Source: Bacillota bacterium (GTDB lineage Bacteria > Bacillota > Clostridia > Acetivibrionales > DSM-1351). Taken from it: a stretch of 55,231 nt of DNA. The translations under genes and the position numbers were made by a program. How positions within the stretch are numbered: position 1 is the stretch's first letter; the number at the start of each line of letters is the position of its first letter. Positions 17,521 to 27,264 of this stretch are shown in pieces. The notes beneath the pieces were generated by a model. That model had not been told where the DNA came from. It saw nothing but the letters and a program-made list of their open reading frames with translations, and did no database searches. Where the stretch lies: NCBI GenBank assembly GCA_023391425.1, contig JAEWAX010000081.1, forward strand, positions 1 to 55,231, read 5' to 3'.

Positions 17521-18483
17521 ATGACAGTAAAAAACCTGTCTCTCCAAAAGAATCAACGAAGCGGGTGGCGCAAGATTATATCTCAGCGTGAACTGATTAT
17601 AATGAGCGTACCGCTCCTTCTATACAAGATATTGTTTTCATATGTACCAATTACAGGTTGGACTATGGCATTTCAAAATTTCAAACCTGCCATTAAAAAT
17701 ACATTTGATCAGAAATGGGTCGGTTTTGATAATTTCGTAAAGCTTTTTACTGGCATCAATGGTGAACGTTTTATCAGAGATATCTGGAATACTCTTGGGC
17801 AAAGTGTACTCACACTTGTGGTTGGCTATATATTTGCAATAGTTTTATCGTTACTACTGAACGAAGTTAAAAATATTGGCTTTAAACTTGTCGTTCAGAA
17901 CATAACATATATGCCGCATTTTTTATCATGGATTATTGTAGCAGGGCTGGTTTCTACCTGCCTTTCTGTTCCATCCAGCGGCGGTATAGTAAATCAGATA
18001 CTAATGAAGCTACATATTATAAATAATCCAGTCATGTTTTTATCTAATCCAAACTATTTCTGGGGCGTTGTAGCAGGATCTCACTTATGGAAGGAACTTG
18101 GCTGGAATACCATCATTTACCTTGCAGCCATGACCGCTATAGACCCAGCGCTATATGAGGCTGCCGATATAGATGGAGCAAATCGCTATCATAAGATGTG
18201 GAACGTAACCCTGCCGAGCATAAAGCCTACGATTGTTATCCTACTCATCATGAGTATTGGTTATATATTGGAGGCAGGCTTTGAAATCCAATACTTCCTT
18301 GGCAACGGTGTGGTTGTTGAAAAATCGGAAACCATCGATATTTTTGTTTTGAGATATGGTATCCAACTAGGTAATTACTCGCTGGCGACAGTAGCTGGTA
18401 TTTTTAAAACTATAGTAAGTATAGTTTTAATTGCAGGAGCCAACTTTATTGCCGGACGTCTTGGCGAAGAAAAGCTGATATAG
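17521..18483 (+). CDS. ABC transporter permease, LplB-type (CUT1)
   Basis: This 320-residue integral membrane protein has about six predicted transmembrane helices. The cytoplasmic EAA loop (EAADIDGANRYHKMWNVTLP) is where an ATPase docks. It resembles LplB/YtcP-type permeases paired with large lipoprotein binding proteins. The start is ATG 17521, preceded by CTAGGAGGT (17505-17513). An ORF running in from 17416 is only the open frame upstream. The next permease starts 12 nt after its stop. No ATPase gene is in the operon. Confidence 0.94.
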   Translation: MTVKNLSLQKNQRSGWRKIISQRELIIMSVPLLLYKILFSYVPITGWTMAFQNFKPAIKNTFDQKWVGFDNFVKLFTGINGERFIRDIWNTLGQSVLTLVVGYIFAIVLSLLLNEVKNIGFKLVVQNITYMPHFLSWIIVAGLVSTCLSVPSSGGIVNQILMKLHIINNPVMFLSNPNYFWGVVAGSHLWKELGWNTIIYLAAMTAIDPALYEAADIDGANRYHKMWNVTLPSIKPTIVILLIMSIGYILEAGFEIQYFLGNGVVVEKSETIDIFVLRYGIQLGNYSLATVAGIFKTIVSIVLIAGANFIAGRLGEEKLI

Positions 18484-18495
18484 GGGGTGAACGAA

Positions 18496-19410
18496 ATGAA
18501 TCAAAAAATTAAACGCAAAAATCTTAGCATGGAAAATGTTATTTTTACGACTCTAAATAGTGCTTTTCTGATTGTTATTTCAATCGCAATGGTATATCCC
18601 CTGTTTAATACACTTGCCATATCCTTCAACGAAGGAATGGACACGGTGCGTGGGGGTATATATCTGTGGCCAAGAATATTTTCACTACAGAATTACCGGG
18701 TAGTATTAAACATGGATACGATTTATAGCGCATTTATTATTAGCGTTACTAAAACGATAGTTACAGTGGTTACCAATCTGTTTTTTACCGCTATGCTTGC
18801 TTATACCCTCAGCCGCAAAGAGTACATTTTTAATAAGGCAATAACTATAATTTTCGTGCTGACCATGTATTTCAGCGCGGGACTAATACCAAATTATATG
18901 CTTATAAAAAACCTTAATATGATTAATACATTCTCGGTATATTGGGTTCCAAACATAATAAGCGCATTTAACCTGATCGTTATGCGTACATACATCAAGT
19001 CCATACCGGAAAGCTTTATAGAATCGGCCAAAATTGATGGTGCACGCGAAGTTCGAATTTTTTTGCAAATCATTTTACCCCTAAGTGTTCCCACTCTTGC
19101 CACAATAGGGCTTTTTGTAGCAGTTGGTTCATGGAATTCATGGTTTGACACATTACTGTACTGTTCTGCAAAACAGAGCTTGTCCACGCTTCAATATGAA
19201 CTTCAAAAGCTTTTGGCCAGTGCAATGAGCGCAGGTAACAGCCAGGGAGGAGCTAATTCAGCAGCACAATCTGGTGTTGGTAATGTTACAACACCACAAT
19301 CCATCAGGGCGGCTATCACAATTGTAACGGCTGTACCTATCCTACTTGTTTATCCATTCCTGCAGAGGTTCTTTGTAAGCGGAATTACATTAGGTGGGGT
19401 AAAGGGATAA
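18496..19410 (+). CDS. ABC transporter permease, YtcP/LplC-type (CUT1)
   Basis: The 304-residue protein has six transmembrane helices and the EAA-like loop ESAKIDGAREVRIFLQIILP. It is the second half of the heterodimeric channel. GGGGGTG (18483-18489) precedes ATG 18496 by 6 nt. The in-frame GTG at 18487 lies inside that ribosome site. A Gly/Ala/Ser-rich insertion around residues 245-270 near the last helix is a little unusual. The xylanase gene follows after 154 bp with no obvious terminator between, so read-through is possible. Confidence 0.93.
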   Translation: MNQKIKRKNLSMENVIFTTLNSAFLIVISIAMVYPLFNTLAISFNEGMDTVRGGIYLWPRIFSLQNYRVVLNMDTIYSAFIISVTKTIVTVVTNLFFTAMLAYTLSRKEYIFNKAITIIFVLTMYFSAGLIPNYMLIKNLNMINTFSVYWVPNIISAFNLIVMRTYIKSIPESFIESAKIDGAREVRIFLQIILPLSVPTLATIGLFVAVGSWNSWFDTLLYCSAKQSLSTLQYELQKLLASAMSAGNSQGGANSAAQSGVGNVTTPQSIRAAITIVTAVPILLVYPFLQRFFVSGITLGGVKG

Positions 19411-19564
19411 TAGAGAAAGAACCATTTAATGAAAAAGCCTAGAAACGGCTAGTGAATACGGGAAATACTGAATATTATGACAACTTACTGTATTTCTTGG
19501 CTCTTAGCTGTGACCATCATATATGGTAATAATATAGTATAGATTAAATGGAGGTGTATTAACT

Positions 19565-22500
19565 TTGACTAAGATTACATCCATAAGTTTGAAAAAGGCT
19601 GTGGCGATATTATTAACGTTAGCGCTGCTTTTTTCTGTAATATCCATTAATAGGACAGTGAATGCTGCAACTGTAACAGTTTACCATGAAACCTTTGAAA
19701 GTGGAGTTGGAAAGGCAATACAATCTGGTGGAGCAAGCCTTACAGCTGTAAATAAAGATTATGTAGGCACTGATGACAAAAAGGCCCTATACGTAAGTAA
19801 TAGAACAAATGGTTGGGATGCAGCCGATTTTATGTTCAACGATATAGGGCTAGAAAATGGAAAAACATACACAGTCACTATTAAAGGTTATATTGATAAT
19901 GATGTAACTATACCTACAGGTGCTCAAGTTGTTGCACAAGCAGTTAATCCGTCACCAGAAGCATATGATAGATATATGGGTCAAGTTCAGATGACTACTG
20001 GAGCTGCATTTACCATAACGGCTGAGTATAAAGCTGATACCAGTACTTATGATAGGATACGCATTCAGTCAAATACTGAAGGAGCAAAGGTTCCTTTCTA
20101 TATTGATGATATACTATTTACTGCTTCTTCTACAGATGTTGTTGTTCCTCCAGAACAGCCAAGAGATCCTGCTGTGCCATTCACAACAATAACCTTTGAA
20201 GATCAAACCACAGGAGGTTTCTCTGGTAGGGCAGGCACTGAGACTCTGACCGTAACAAACGAAGAGAATCATACCGATGGCGGTGCATACTCACTCAAAG
20301 TAGAGGGCAGAACAAGTACTTGGCATGGCCCCTCGATACGTGTAGAAAAGAATGTAGATCAAGGCAGCGAATATATAATTACGGCTTGGGTTAAATTGCT
20401 AAGCCCTGATAGTTCACAACTTCAACTTTCCACTCAGGTTGGAAATGGCAGTAGTGCTTCTTATAATAATATTATGGCTAGAACTGTTACTAAAAATGAC
20501 GGTTGGGTTAAGTATGAGGGCGCATACCGTTATAATAATGTAGCAAGTGAATACCTGACAGTATATGTAGAAAGCTCAAGTAACGCTACAGCTTCCTTCT
20601 ATATTGATGATATTAGCTTTGTAAAAACAGCTTCAGAATCTCTTCCAATACAAGATTTAACTCCTATAAAAGATGTTTATAAAGATAATTTTTTGATTGG
20701 AAACGCAATATCAGCTGAGGATCTTGAAGGTATCAGACTTGACCTACTGAAAAAGCATAATAATGTAGCCACAGCTGGCAACGCAATGAAGCCAGATGCA
20801 TTGCAGCCTACAAAAGGTAACTTTACCTTTACTGCAGCAGATACAATGATTAGTAAGGTTCATGCTGCAGGACTCCAGATGCATGGACATGTACTGGTAT
20901 GGCATTCGCAGTCACCGGCATGGCTGAATACAACAACAAGTGCAATTGGTGTAAGTGAACCTCTGGAACGTGATGAGGCTCTCGAAAATATGAGGACTCA
21001 TATAAAGACTGTCGTAAATCATTTTGGTAATAAAGTTATATCATGGGACGTAGTAAATGAGGCAATGAGTGATAATCCTTCGAATCCAGCAGATTGGAAA
21101 GCATCTTTACGACAAAGCCCATGGTATCAAGCTATCGGAACTGACTATATTGAGCAGGCATTCTTGGCTGCAAGAGAAGTTCTTGACTCAAATCCTAGCT
21201 GGAATATTAAGCTATATTACAATGATTATAACGAGGATAATCAAAATAAAGCTCAGGCTATATATAACATGGTTAAAGAACTAAATGAGAATTATGCTAA
21301 AACTCATCCTGGCAAACTCCTTATTGACGGTATTGGTATGCAGGCACATTATAGTGTGAGTACAAACCCAGCCAATGTTAAACTGTCATTAGAAAAGTTT
21401 ATTTCTCTAGGTGTTGAAGTAAGTATAACCGAGCTTGACATTATGACAGGTAGCAACAACCAGCTATCCGATAAGCTTGCCGAGGCTCAGGGCTACTTAT
21501 ATGCTCAATTATTTAATATATTTAAGGAGCATCCTGCAAATATAAAGCGTGTTACATTTTGGGGAATGGATGACGGTACTAGCTGGAGATCGGCTAATAA
21601 TCCGTTGCTGTTTGATAAAAATCTTCAAGCCAAACCAGCATTTTATGGCGTAATTGATCCAGATAAATTTATGGCCGAACATAAGCCAACCACACCAGAA
21701 AGTGCAAAACAAGCATCAGCTAAATATGGTACACCTGTAATAGATGGTACTGTAGATAGTATTTGGAGTCAGGTTACAGATGTAATGCCTATAAATCAAA
21801 ATCTTGCTGCATGGCAGGGAGCAACTGGAACTGCAAAAGCTCTCTGGGATGATAAAAACCTGTATGTTTTGATCCAGGTAAGCGACTCTGTACTTGACAA
21901 ACAAAGTGTGAACGCATGGGAGCAGGATTCCGTAGAGGTTTTTGTTGATGAAAACAATGGAAAGACCTCATTCTACCAGGATGATGATGGACAATACAGA
22001 GTGAATTTTGATAATGAGGCATCATTTAGCCCTACAAAAATTGCGGAAGGTTTTGTGTCGGCTTCGAAGGTTTCTGGAACAAACTATACCATTGAGATGA
22101 AGATACCTTTTAAATCTGTAACACCTGTAAATAGTCAAAAAATTGGTTTCGATGCTCAAATTAATGATGCTAAAGATGGTGCGCGTCTAGGGGCTGCCAC
22201 TTGGAATGATACTACCGGAAACGGATATCAGGATACATCTATGTATGGAATTCTTACTCTGGCAGGTAAAGGAAGTTCCACCGGAACTCAGACTGGCTCT
22301 AACGGAAACTCCACTGGAAGCTCAACCGGAAACTCCACCAGTAGTACGCCAGCTACTGACACTAAAGTAACCGTAAATAAACAGAGTGGCAAATTGGAAG
22401 TTGTAGTATCCTCACCTGTTACCTTAAACTCTGACGGCAGCGCAACAGTAAGTATTGCTGACAGTGTAATAGATGACCTTTTGAAGAATATTTCCTCGGT

Positions 22501-23560
22501 TGAGAAGACTGATGCGCCTCCTATGATAACAATTAAACTCAAATCAACTACACAAGTAGATGATGTAACCCTCAAACTATCAAGTGATGCTCTGACAAAG
22601 ATTCTTCAAGCTAATAAAGAGTCTTCACTTAAAATTGTATCTGGTCAGTGTGAAGTTGTTTTTGATAGTAAGGCTATCGAATCAATATCAACAGCTGGAA
22701 TTGGTACAACTGAAATAACTGTGTCCAAGCTGAATGCTACCAAAGTAGCTAAGTTATCGCCAGATATCAGAAAGATAATTGGAGAACATCCGGTATATGA
22801 ATATACTGTAGTAAAAGGTAGTACTAAGGTCTCTGACTTTAAAAACGGTACAGTCACTGCAAGTATTCCATATACTCTTGCAAAAGAAGAAGACCCAAAT
22901 GCAGTTTTGGTTTACTATATTGAAAGTAATAACAAACTGAATGCAGTTAGAGGAACATACAGAAATGGTGTAGTTAAATTTAAGACAACTCACTTCTCAA
23001 AGTTTGCAGTAGGCTATAACAAAGTAAGCTTTAAAGATGTGAAAAGTACTGATAGTTACTATTCTGTAGCAATATATCTTGGTGCTAGAGAGATGGTTAC
23101 AGGAACTAACTTTGAACCAAAGCATTCTGTTACTCGTGGCGAGGCAATAGTTATGTTGCTGAAAGCATTTGATATCAAGCCTATTGAAAACCCAAGTAAT
23201 AATTTCTCAGATGCAACGGGTGAATTTTCAGGCTATTATGCAAAGGCAAAAGAAATTGGTCTGACATCTGGTGTCGGCAATAACAAGATAGGTGCTGATA
23301 AACAACTGACAAATGAAATGATGTTAAAACTAATTTATAACATGATGAAGTTTATCGGTGAAATTCAAACAACAGCCACTCCAGCAAAAGATTCCGAAAT
23401 TAACAGCTATAAGGAATTCTCAAACTGGTCAGTTGATGCTATTATTAAGCTTACTGAATCAGGTGTGCTCAAAGGTGTTGACTATAAAGCTTTTAAGCCA
23501 AAGACGCAAACCAATAGAGCAGAAATCGCTGGTGTGCTCTACTACCTGCTTAACAAGTAA
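19565..23560 (+). CDS. SLH-anchored multidomain endo-1,4-beta-xylanase (GH10)
   Basis: This is a 1331-residue secreted enzyme. Order: signal peptide (about 1-34); two CBM22/CBM4_9-like carbohydrate-binding modules (about 36-190 and 205-355); GH10 catalytic domain (about 361-705) with acid/base E499 in WDVVNEA and nucleophile E623 in ITELDIM; CBM9-like module (about 718-905); Gly/Ser/Thr linker (about 906-940); a beta-rich pre-SLH region (about 945-1150); three SLH repeats (from about 1156). It should cut xylan chains while held on the cell surface. The start is TTG, 8 nt after GGAGGTG (19550-19556), with no nearby ATG in frame. It lies downstream of the two-component/ABC cassette, whose transporter would import the products (inference). 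Confidence 0.95.
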   Translation: MTKITSISLKKAVAILLTLALLFSVISINRTVNAATVTVYHETFESGVGKAIQSGGASLTAVNKDYVGTDDKKALYVSNRTNGWDAADFMFNDIGLENGKTYTVTIKGYIDNDVTIPTGAQVVAQAVNPSPEAYDRYMGQVQMTTGAAFTITAEYKADTSTYDRIRIQSNTEGAKVPFYIDDILFTASSTDVVVPPEQPRDPAVPFTTITFEDQTTGGFSGRAGTETLTVTNEENHTDGGAYSLKVEGRTSTWHGPSIRVEKNVDQGSEYIITAWVKLLSPDSSQLQLSTQVGNGSSASYNNIMARTVTKNDGWVKYEGAYRYNNVASEYLTVYVESSSNATASFYIDDISFVKTASESLPIQDLTPIKDVYKDNFLIGNAISAEDLEGIRLDLLKKHNNVATAGNAMKPDALQPTKGNFTFTAADTMISKVHAAGLQMHGHVLVWHSQSPAWLNTTTSAIGVSEPLERDEALENMRTHIKTVVNHFGNKVISWDVVNEAMSDNPSNPADWKASLRQSPWYQAIGTDYIEQAFLAAREVLDSNPSWNIKLYYNDYNEDNQNKAQAIYNMVKELNENYAKTHPGKLLIDGIGMQAHYSVSTNPANVKLSLEKFISLGVEVSITELDIMTGSNNQLSDKLAEAQGYLYAQLFNIFKEHPANIKRVTFWGMDDGTSWRSANNPLLFDKNLQAKPAFYGVIDPDKFMAEHKPTTPESAKQASAKYGTPVIDGTVDSIWSQVTDVMPINQNLAAWQGATGTAKALWDDKNLYVLIQVSDSVLDKQSVNAWEQDSVEVFVDENNGKTSFYQDDDGQYRVNFDNEASFSPTKIAEGFVSASKVSGTNYTIEMKIPFKSVTPVNSQKIGFDAQINDAKDGARLGAATWNDTTGNGYQDTSMYGILTLAGKGSSTGTQTGSNGNSTGSSTGNSTSSTPATDTKVTVNKQSGKLEVVVSSPVTLNSDGSATVSIADSVIDDLLKNISSVEKTDAPPMITIKLKSTTQVDDVTLKLSSDALTKILQANKESSLKIVSGQCEVVFDSKAIESISTAGIGTTEITVSKLNATKVAKLSPDIRKIIGEHPVYEYTVVKGSTKVSDFKNGTVTASIPYTLAKEEDPNAVLVYYIESNNKLNAVRGTYRNGVVKFKTTHFSKFAVGYNKVSFKDVKSTDSYYSVAIYLGAREMVTGTNFEPKHSVTRGEAIVMLLKAFDIKPIENPSNNFSDATGEFSGYYAKAKEIGLTSGVGNNKIGADKQLTNEMMLKLIYNMMKFIGEIQTTATPAKDSEINSYKEFSNWSVDAIIKLTESGVLKGVDYKAFKPKTQTNRAEIAGVLYYLLNK

Positions 23561-23596
23561 AGCTTGAACTAAATCATCATATCAAATATAACGAGG

Positions 23597-23647
23597 GCTG
23601 TCTCAAAAACGACGTTTTTTATAGCGTTGTTTGAGAGACAGCTTTTT
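23597..23647 (+). terminator. Strong terminator after the xylanase gene
   Basis: GCTGTCTC and GAGACAGC form the outer stem (23597-23642), continuing inward with imperfect pairing, followed by TTTTT. It closes the xylan locus. Confidence 0.88.
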
Positions 23648-23781
23648 ATAATATAGTATTTTAAGTAATGCAATTGGTATGAATTATTATTATATATATT
23701 TCTGTTAGAATTTGATTCCGATAGTTTTAATATTAACTGTATTACAGTATAGAATTTATTTGAAAATTTTTGAGATTTATT

Positions 23782-23819
23782 GTAAAATGATATTATATTT
23801 AGTAAAATGATATTATATT
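23782..23819. repeat. Tandem 20-bp repeat upstream of the GGDEF gene
   Basis: GTAAAATGATATTATATT occurs at 23782-23799 and again at 23802-23819, a 20-bp unit. It ends about 40 bp before the GGDEF start and overlaps the expected promoter. Confidence 0.6.
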
Positions 23820-23856
23820 AGTAAAGCGAAGCAATGGATTAAGGAGTAAGGATTTT

Positions 23857-24978
23857 ATGCAAATATTAATTCATCAACAGATGAATATTATCTCTGCTGT
23901 TGTTTTATTACTTTTTTGGTTGTACTCTTGGAATGTACTGGACAGAAAATCTAATATTAATAAATTATATTTCATCTCATTGTTATTGAACCTAATACTT
24001 ATTGCTCTTACTGTAACATTTAATTCAATTAATAAAATTAATAATATATCACTGATTTTCCCTCGTATCGCTGGAGGATTGATTTTTGCGCTTTCGCCTC
24101 TTTTATCGTATCTATTTTTAAAATTTGTATGTAGCTATTTTTCAATACCATATAAATTGAAGAGATTAACAAAGTCTATTTTCTCTGGATTTATTTTTAT
24201 AAATGTAATTGTTGCAATATTCTCTTTTAAGTCGAAAGTATCCCTTGAAAGCATAAAGATAACAGAATATATAGTGCCATTTTTTATAAGCCTAATTTTT
24301 TTATTATATAGCGTATTTGTGATATTTAAGAGCAAGAAAATGCTTATTAGTTTTGAATATGTTTATATAATTGCAATGTGTTTATTTACTTGTTCACTTG
24401 TTCTTATTCAATTTTTTGCGAGTCAAACAAAGTATTTGTGGTGTAGTAGTACAATCATCTTGGTATTTATGTTTATTTTAATCCAGCAAAGAGAGTTGTA
24501 TAGAGATTCGCTTACAGGAGCTAGAAACAGATTGGTACTTAAAAAATGTATTGATGCACATCGCCGAAAACCAGTTGAGAATTTATCAGTTGTGATGATA
24601 GATTTGGACTATTTTAAAAATATTAATGATTCATATGGACACTCAGAAGGTGATTATGCACTTAGAACCTTTGTTAGATTGCTGCAAAAGGTTTTTTCAG
24701 ATAAAGGTATTGTTATTCGCATGGGTGGGGATGAGTTCCTTGTTTGGATTTATGAGATTTCCACGTTGGAAATAAACGAGTTACTAAAAAAAATGACAAA
24801 ACTTGTTGATAAATTTAACAACAAGGGTTCTAAACCTTATCGAATCAAATATAGCTGTGCCAGTGGTACATACGATAATAGTGATGTTAGTATCGATGAA
24901 TTCATACATGAAATTGATATGAAAATGTATAAAAATAAATTGGGAAAAAAGAATATCTGGAGCGTTGAGAATTTGTAA
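23857..24978 (+). CDS. Membrane-bound diguanylate cyclase (GGDEF domain)
   Basis: The 373-residue protein has about six or seven N-terminal transmembrane helices (about 10-210) and a C-terminal GGDEF domain (about 215-370). The signature RMGGDEF is intact, and DLDYFKNINDSYGH carries the metal-binding and guanine-contact residues, so it should make cyclic-di-GMP from GTP. The position of the inhibitory RxxD site reads SDKG, so product inhibition through that site is not expected. There is no EAL domain. AAGGAG precedes the ATG. The monocistronic gene precedes a bacteriohemerythrin gene by about 100 bp. The N-terminal ligand is unknown. Confidence 0.92.
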   Translation: MQILIHQQMNIISAVVLLLFWLYSWNVLDRKSNINKLYFISLLLNLILIALTVTFNSINKINNISLIFPRIAGGLIFALSPLLSYLFLKFVCSYFSIPYKLKRLTKSIFSGFIFINVIVAIFSFKSKVSLESIKITEYIVPFFISLIFLLYSVFVIFKSKKMLISFEYVYIIAMCLFTCSLVLIQFFASQTKYLWCSSTIILVFMFILIQQRELYRDSLTGARNRLVLKKCIDAHRRKPVENLSVVMIDLDYFKNINDSYGHSEGDYALRTFVRLLQKVFSDKGIVIRMGGDEFLVWIYEISTLEINELLKKMTKLVDKFNNKGSKPYRIKYSCASGTYDNSDVSIDEFIHEIDMKMYKNKLGKKNIWSVENL

Positions 24979-25081
24979 TTTGTTAAATCCCGTCAAGTTT
25001 CTTTGTATAGTTCTATTAATATTGATTTATTAAAAATATAAATGTATAATTTGGCATATGAAAAGAAAATTGGAGGTTACT

Positions 25082-25474
25082 ATGATTGAATGGAAAGATG
25101 ATTATTTATTAGGAATAGAAAAAATAGATGAGCAACATAAAAGGTTATTTGAGATAGCTGGTGAGATTTATGCACTAATGAAAAATCAATTTGTAACAGA
25201 CAAGTATGACGGTATAGTAAAGCTTATTTCAGAGCTGAAATCCTATACAGTTTTTCATTTTACTTATGAAGAAGAATATATGCAAAGTATTGGATATAGA
25301 AAGTTTTTTACTCATAAGGTTGAACATGAGGATTTTGTTGAAAAAATCAGTAATGTAAATATGGACGAGATTGATTTAGACCATGAGCAATATTTATTTG
25401 AATTGATGAACTTTGTTGTAGATTGGATAGCAAAACATATTTTGGAGACTGATAAAGCGTACACTATTAAATAA
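25082..25474 (+). CDS. Bacteriohemerythrin
   Basis: The 130-residue four-helix-bundle protein carries the full di-iron ligand set: H19 (DEQH), H59 and E63 (HFTYEEE), H78 and H82 (HKVEH), and H119 with D124 (HILETD). Such proteins bind O2 reversibly and act in oxygen storage, delivery or sensing, which suits an anaerobe exposed to air. The start is ATG 25082, 5 nt after GGAGG (25072-25076). An upstream in-frame ATG at 25058 has no ribosome site. A terminator follows at once. The GGDEF gene is upstream and an NADH oxidase gene downstream. Confidence 0.95.
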   Translation: MIEWKDDYLLGIEKIDEQHKRLFEIAGEIYALMKNQFVTDKYDGIVKLISELKSYTVFHFTYEEEYMQSIGYRKFFTHKVEHEDFVEKISNVNMDEIDLDHEQYLFELMNFVVDWIAKHILETDKAYTIK

Positions 25475-25486
25475 CTGCAGATTTTT

Positions 25487-25532
25487 ACGGCATATTTCTT
25501 ATGATTATAAATTAGAAATGTGCCGTTTTTTT
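25487..25532 (+). terminator. Terminator of the bacteriohemerythrin gene
   Basis: ACGGCATATTTCT pairs with AGAAATGTGCCGT with one wobble, followed by T7. Confidence 0.88.
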
Positions 25533-25744
25533 ATATAACTGAAAGCTAATACATAAACCAATTTACAATATACATAATATAATAATGGCAAGTAAAGTCC
25601 GGTTAACTTGTTTATTCAATATTCAAAGTGGTATATAAATAGTTAGTTTGGTCAATAAATAACAGTTTCAGATTGAATAAGAACTCCTCCTGAAACTTGG
25701 AACTCTGTTTTTTGACTATACAAATTCATCTCATGGAGGCTACT

Positions 25745-27073
25745 ATGAAGGTTGTTGTTATTGGTTGTACACATGCAGGTACAGCAGCTATTACTAATAT
25801 TGCTAATTTGTATAAGAATGCAGAAATAACTGTTTATGAGAGAAACGATAATATTTCCTTCCTTTCGTGTGGTATTGCATTATACGTAGGAGGTGTTGTA
25901 AAGGATCCAAGTGGTCTATTCTATTCCTCACCAGAGAAGCTAAAGGAGCTTGGAGTTGTGACAAGGATGAAACATGAGGTTTTAGATGTTAATTTTGAGG
26001 ATAAAACCGTACTTGTTAAAGACGTTGAAGGTAATAAGCAGTTTATCGACAACTTTGATAAACTAATAATTACAACTGGTTCTTGGCCAATCGTTCCAAA
26101 TATTGAAGGAATAACCCAGGAAAACATTCTCCTATCAAAAAATTATGACCATTCAAAAGTAATAATTGAGAAAGCAAAGACGGCTGAAAATATTGTGGTC
26201 GTTGGAGCTGGATACATTGGTGTAGAACTTGTAGAGGCATTTGCAAAGCAAGGCAAACGTGTAACATTAATTGATACTGAGGAAAGAATTTTAAGTAAAT
26301 ATTTTGATAAGGAGTTCACTGACAAAGCAGAGGAGACCTTTAAAAGTCATGGTATAATGCTTTCTTTGGGGGAAACAGTCATCAAGTTTGAGGGACAAAA
26401 TAATAAGGTGTCGCGGGTAATAACCAATAAAGCGGCTTATAATGCTGATATGGTTATTTTGAGCATAGGTTTTAAACCTAGTACTGCTTTATTTAAAGAA
26501 AAGCTTGAAATGTTGCCAAATGGAGCAATTATAGTTGATCAATATATGCAAACAAGTGTAAAGGATGTTTTCGCTGCTGGTGATAGCTGTGCAGTTAATT
26601 ACAATCCAACAGGAAAACACCAATACATTCCACTAGCCACAAACGCAGTTCGAATGGGAACTCTGATTGCAAGGAATCTTGTACAACCAACCATTAAATA
26701 TATGGGAACTCAAGCAACTTCGGGGATAAAGATTTATGAGTTAAACTGCGCGGCTACAGGACTTACTGAAGGCTTGGCTAAAGCGATGAATTTGGATGTA
26801 AATACTGTGACAGTAAAAGACAATTATAGACCTGAATTTATGCCAACCTATGATGAGGTTCTACTTAAGGTAGTATTTGATAGTAAGTCTAGAGTGGTAC
26901 TTGGTGCACAAATTCAGTCAAAGGCGGATATGACGCAGTCAATTAATACTTTATCTGTGGTAATACAAAACAAAATGACGATAGATGAGCTGGCATTTGT
27001 GGATTTCTTCTTCCAGCCACATTACAATAAGCCCTGGAATATACTCAATATGGCTGGCTTAGCGGCGAAATGA
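25745..27073 (+). CDS. nox: NADH oxidase, probably water-forming (CoA-disulfide reductase family)
   Basis: The 442-residue FAD enzyme has the N-terminal FAD motif VIGCTHAGTAA with H10, the redox Cys42 in FLSCG, and a second dinucleotide fold (VVGAGYIGVELVEAF) for NADH. FAD-binding AAGD is in DVFAAGDSC. The C-terminal dimerisation domain ends near FFQPHYNKPWNIL. His10/Cys42 and this tail are characteristic of NADH oxidases/peroxidases. It most likely reduces O2 to water with two NADH. CoA-disulfide reductase activity is an alternative. The start is ATG 25745 after GGAGG (25735-25739). An upstream frame beginning at 25697 lacks a ribosome site. Confidence 0.88.
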   Translation: MKVVVIGCTHAGTAAITNIANLYKNAEITVYERNDNISFLSCGIALYVGGVVKDPSGLFYSSPEKLKELGVVTRMKHEVLDVNFEDKTVLVKDVEGNKQFIDNFDKLIITTGSWPIVPNIEGITQENILLSKNYDHSKVIIEKAKTAENIVVVGAGYIGVELVEAFAKQGKRVTLIDTEERILSKYFDKEFTDKAEETFKSHGIMLSLGETVIKFEGQNNKVSRVITNKAAYNADMVILSIGFKPSTALFKEKLEMLPNGAIIVDQYMQTSVKDVFAAGDSCAVNYNPTGKHQYIPLATNAVRMGTLIARNLVQPTIKYMGTQATSGIKIYELNCAATGLTEGLAKAMNLDVNTVTVKDNYRPEFMPTYDEVLLKVVFDSKSRVVLGAQIQSKADMTQSINTLSVVIQNKMTIDELAFVDFFFQPHYNKPWNILNMAGLAAK

Positions 27074-27092
27074 TTAATGAGAAGATACAGTA

Positions 27093-27128
27093 TAAGGGGG
27101 GTATACATTAGTTTTATGACACCCCTTA
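27093..27128 (+). terminator. Terminator-like hairpin after the NADH oxidase gene
   Basis: TAAGGGG (27093-27099) and CCCCTTA (27122-27128) form the outer stem, extended by GT/AC pairs, followed by TTACTT. The T-run is weak. Confidence 0.5.
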
Positions 27129-27264
27129 TTACTTACCCGATGTCTACCTCCGCTAATATTGTACTTCAAATAAGAGGCAGTAAAGCGGCGCTACGACCCT
27201 GGATTGCGATTTCTAAGACTCAGTGGGAGAAAAAATCGCCTCCACCTGAATCTAATAAATCTGC
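27129..27264. ncRNA. Candidate structured RNA in the nox / acetyltransferase intergenic region
   Basis: This stretch has far more G+C than other intergenic DNA here: 30 of 60 bases at 27181-27240, against 14 of 60 at 25561-25620. Several complementary segments are visible: GCGATTT/AAATCGC, CCGCT/AGCGG (read on minus), and a plus-strand GACTCAG...CTGAATC stem that also pairs GTGG with CCAC. A 72-codon ORF (27077-27295) crosses it but has no ribosome site and unlikely sequence. The orientation is undecided. No known RNA family was recognised with confidence. Confidence 0.35.
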
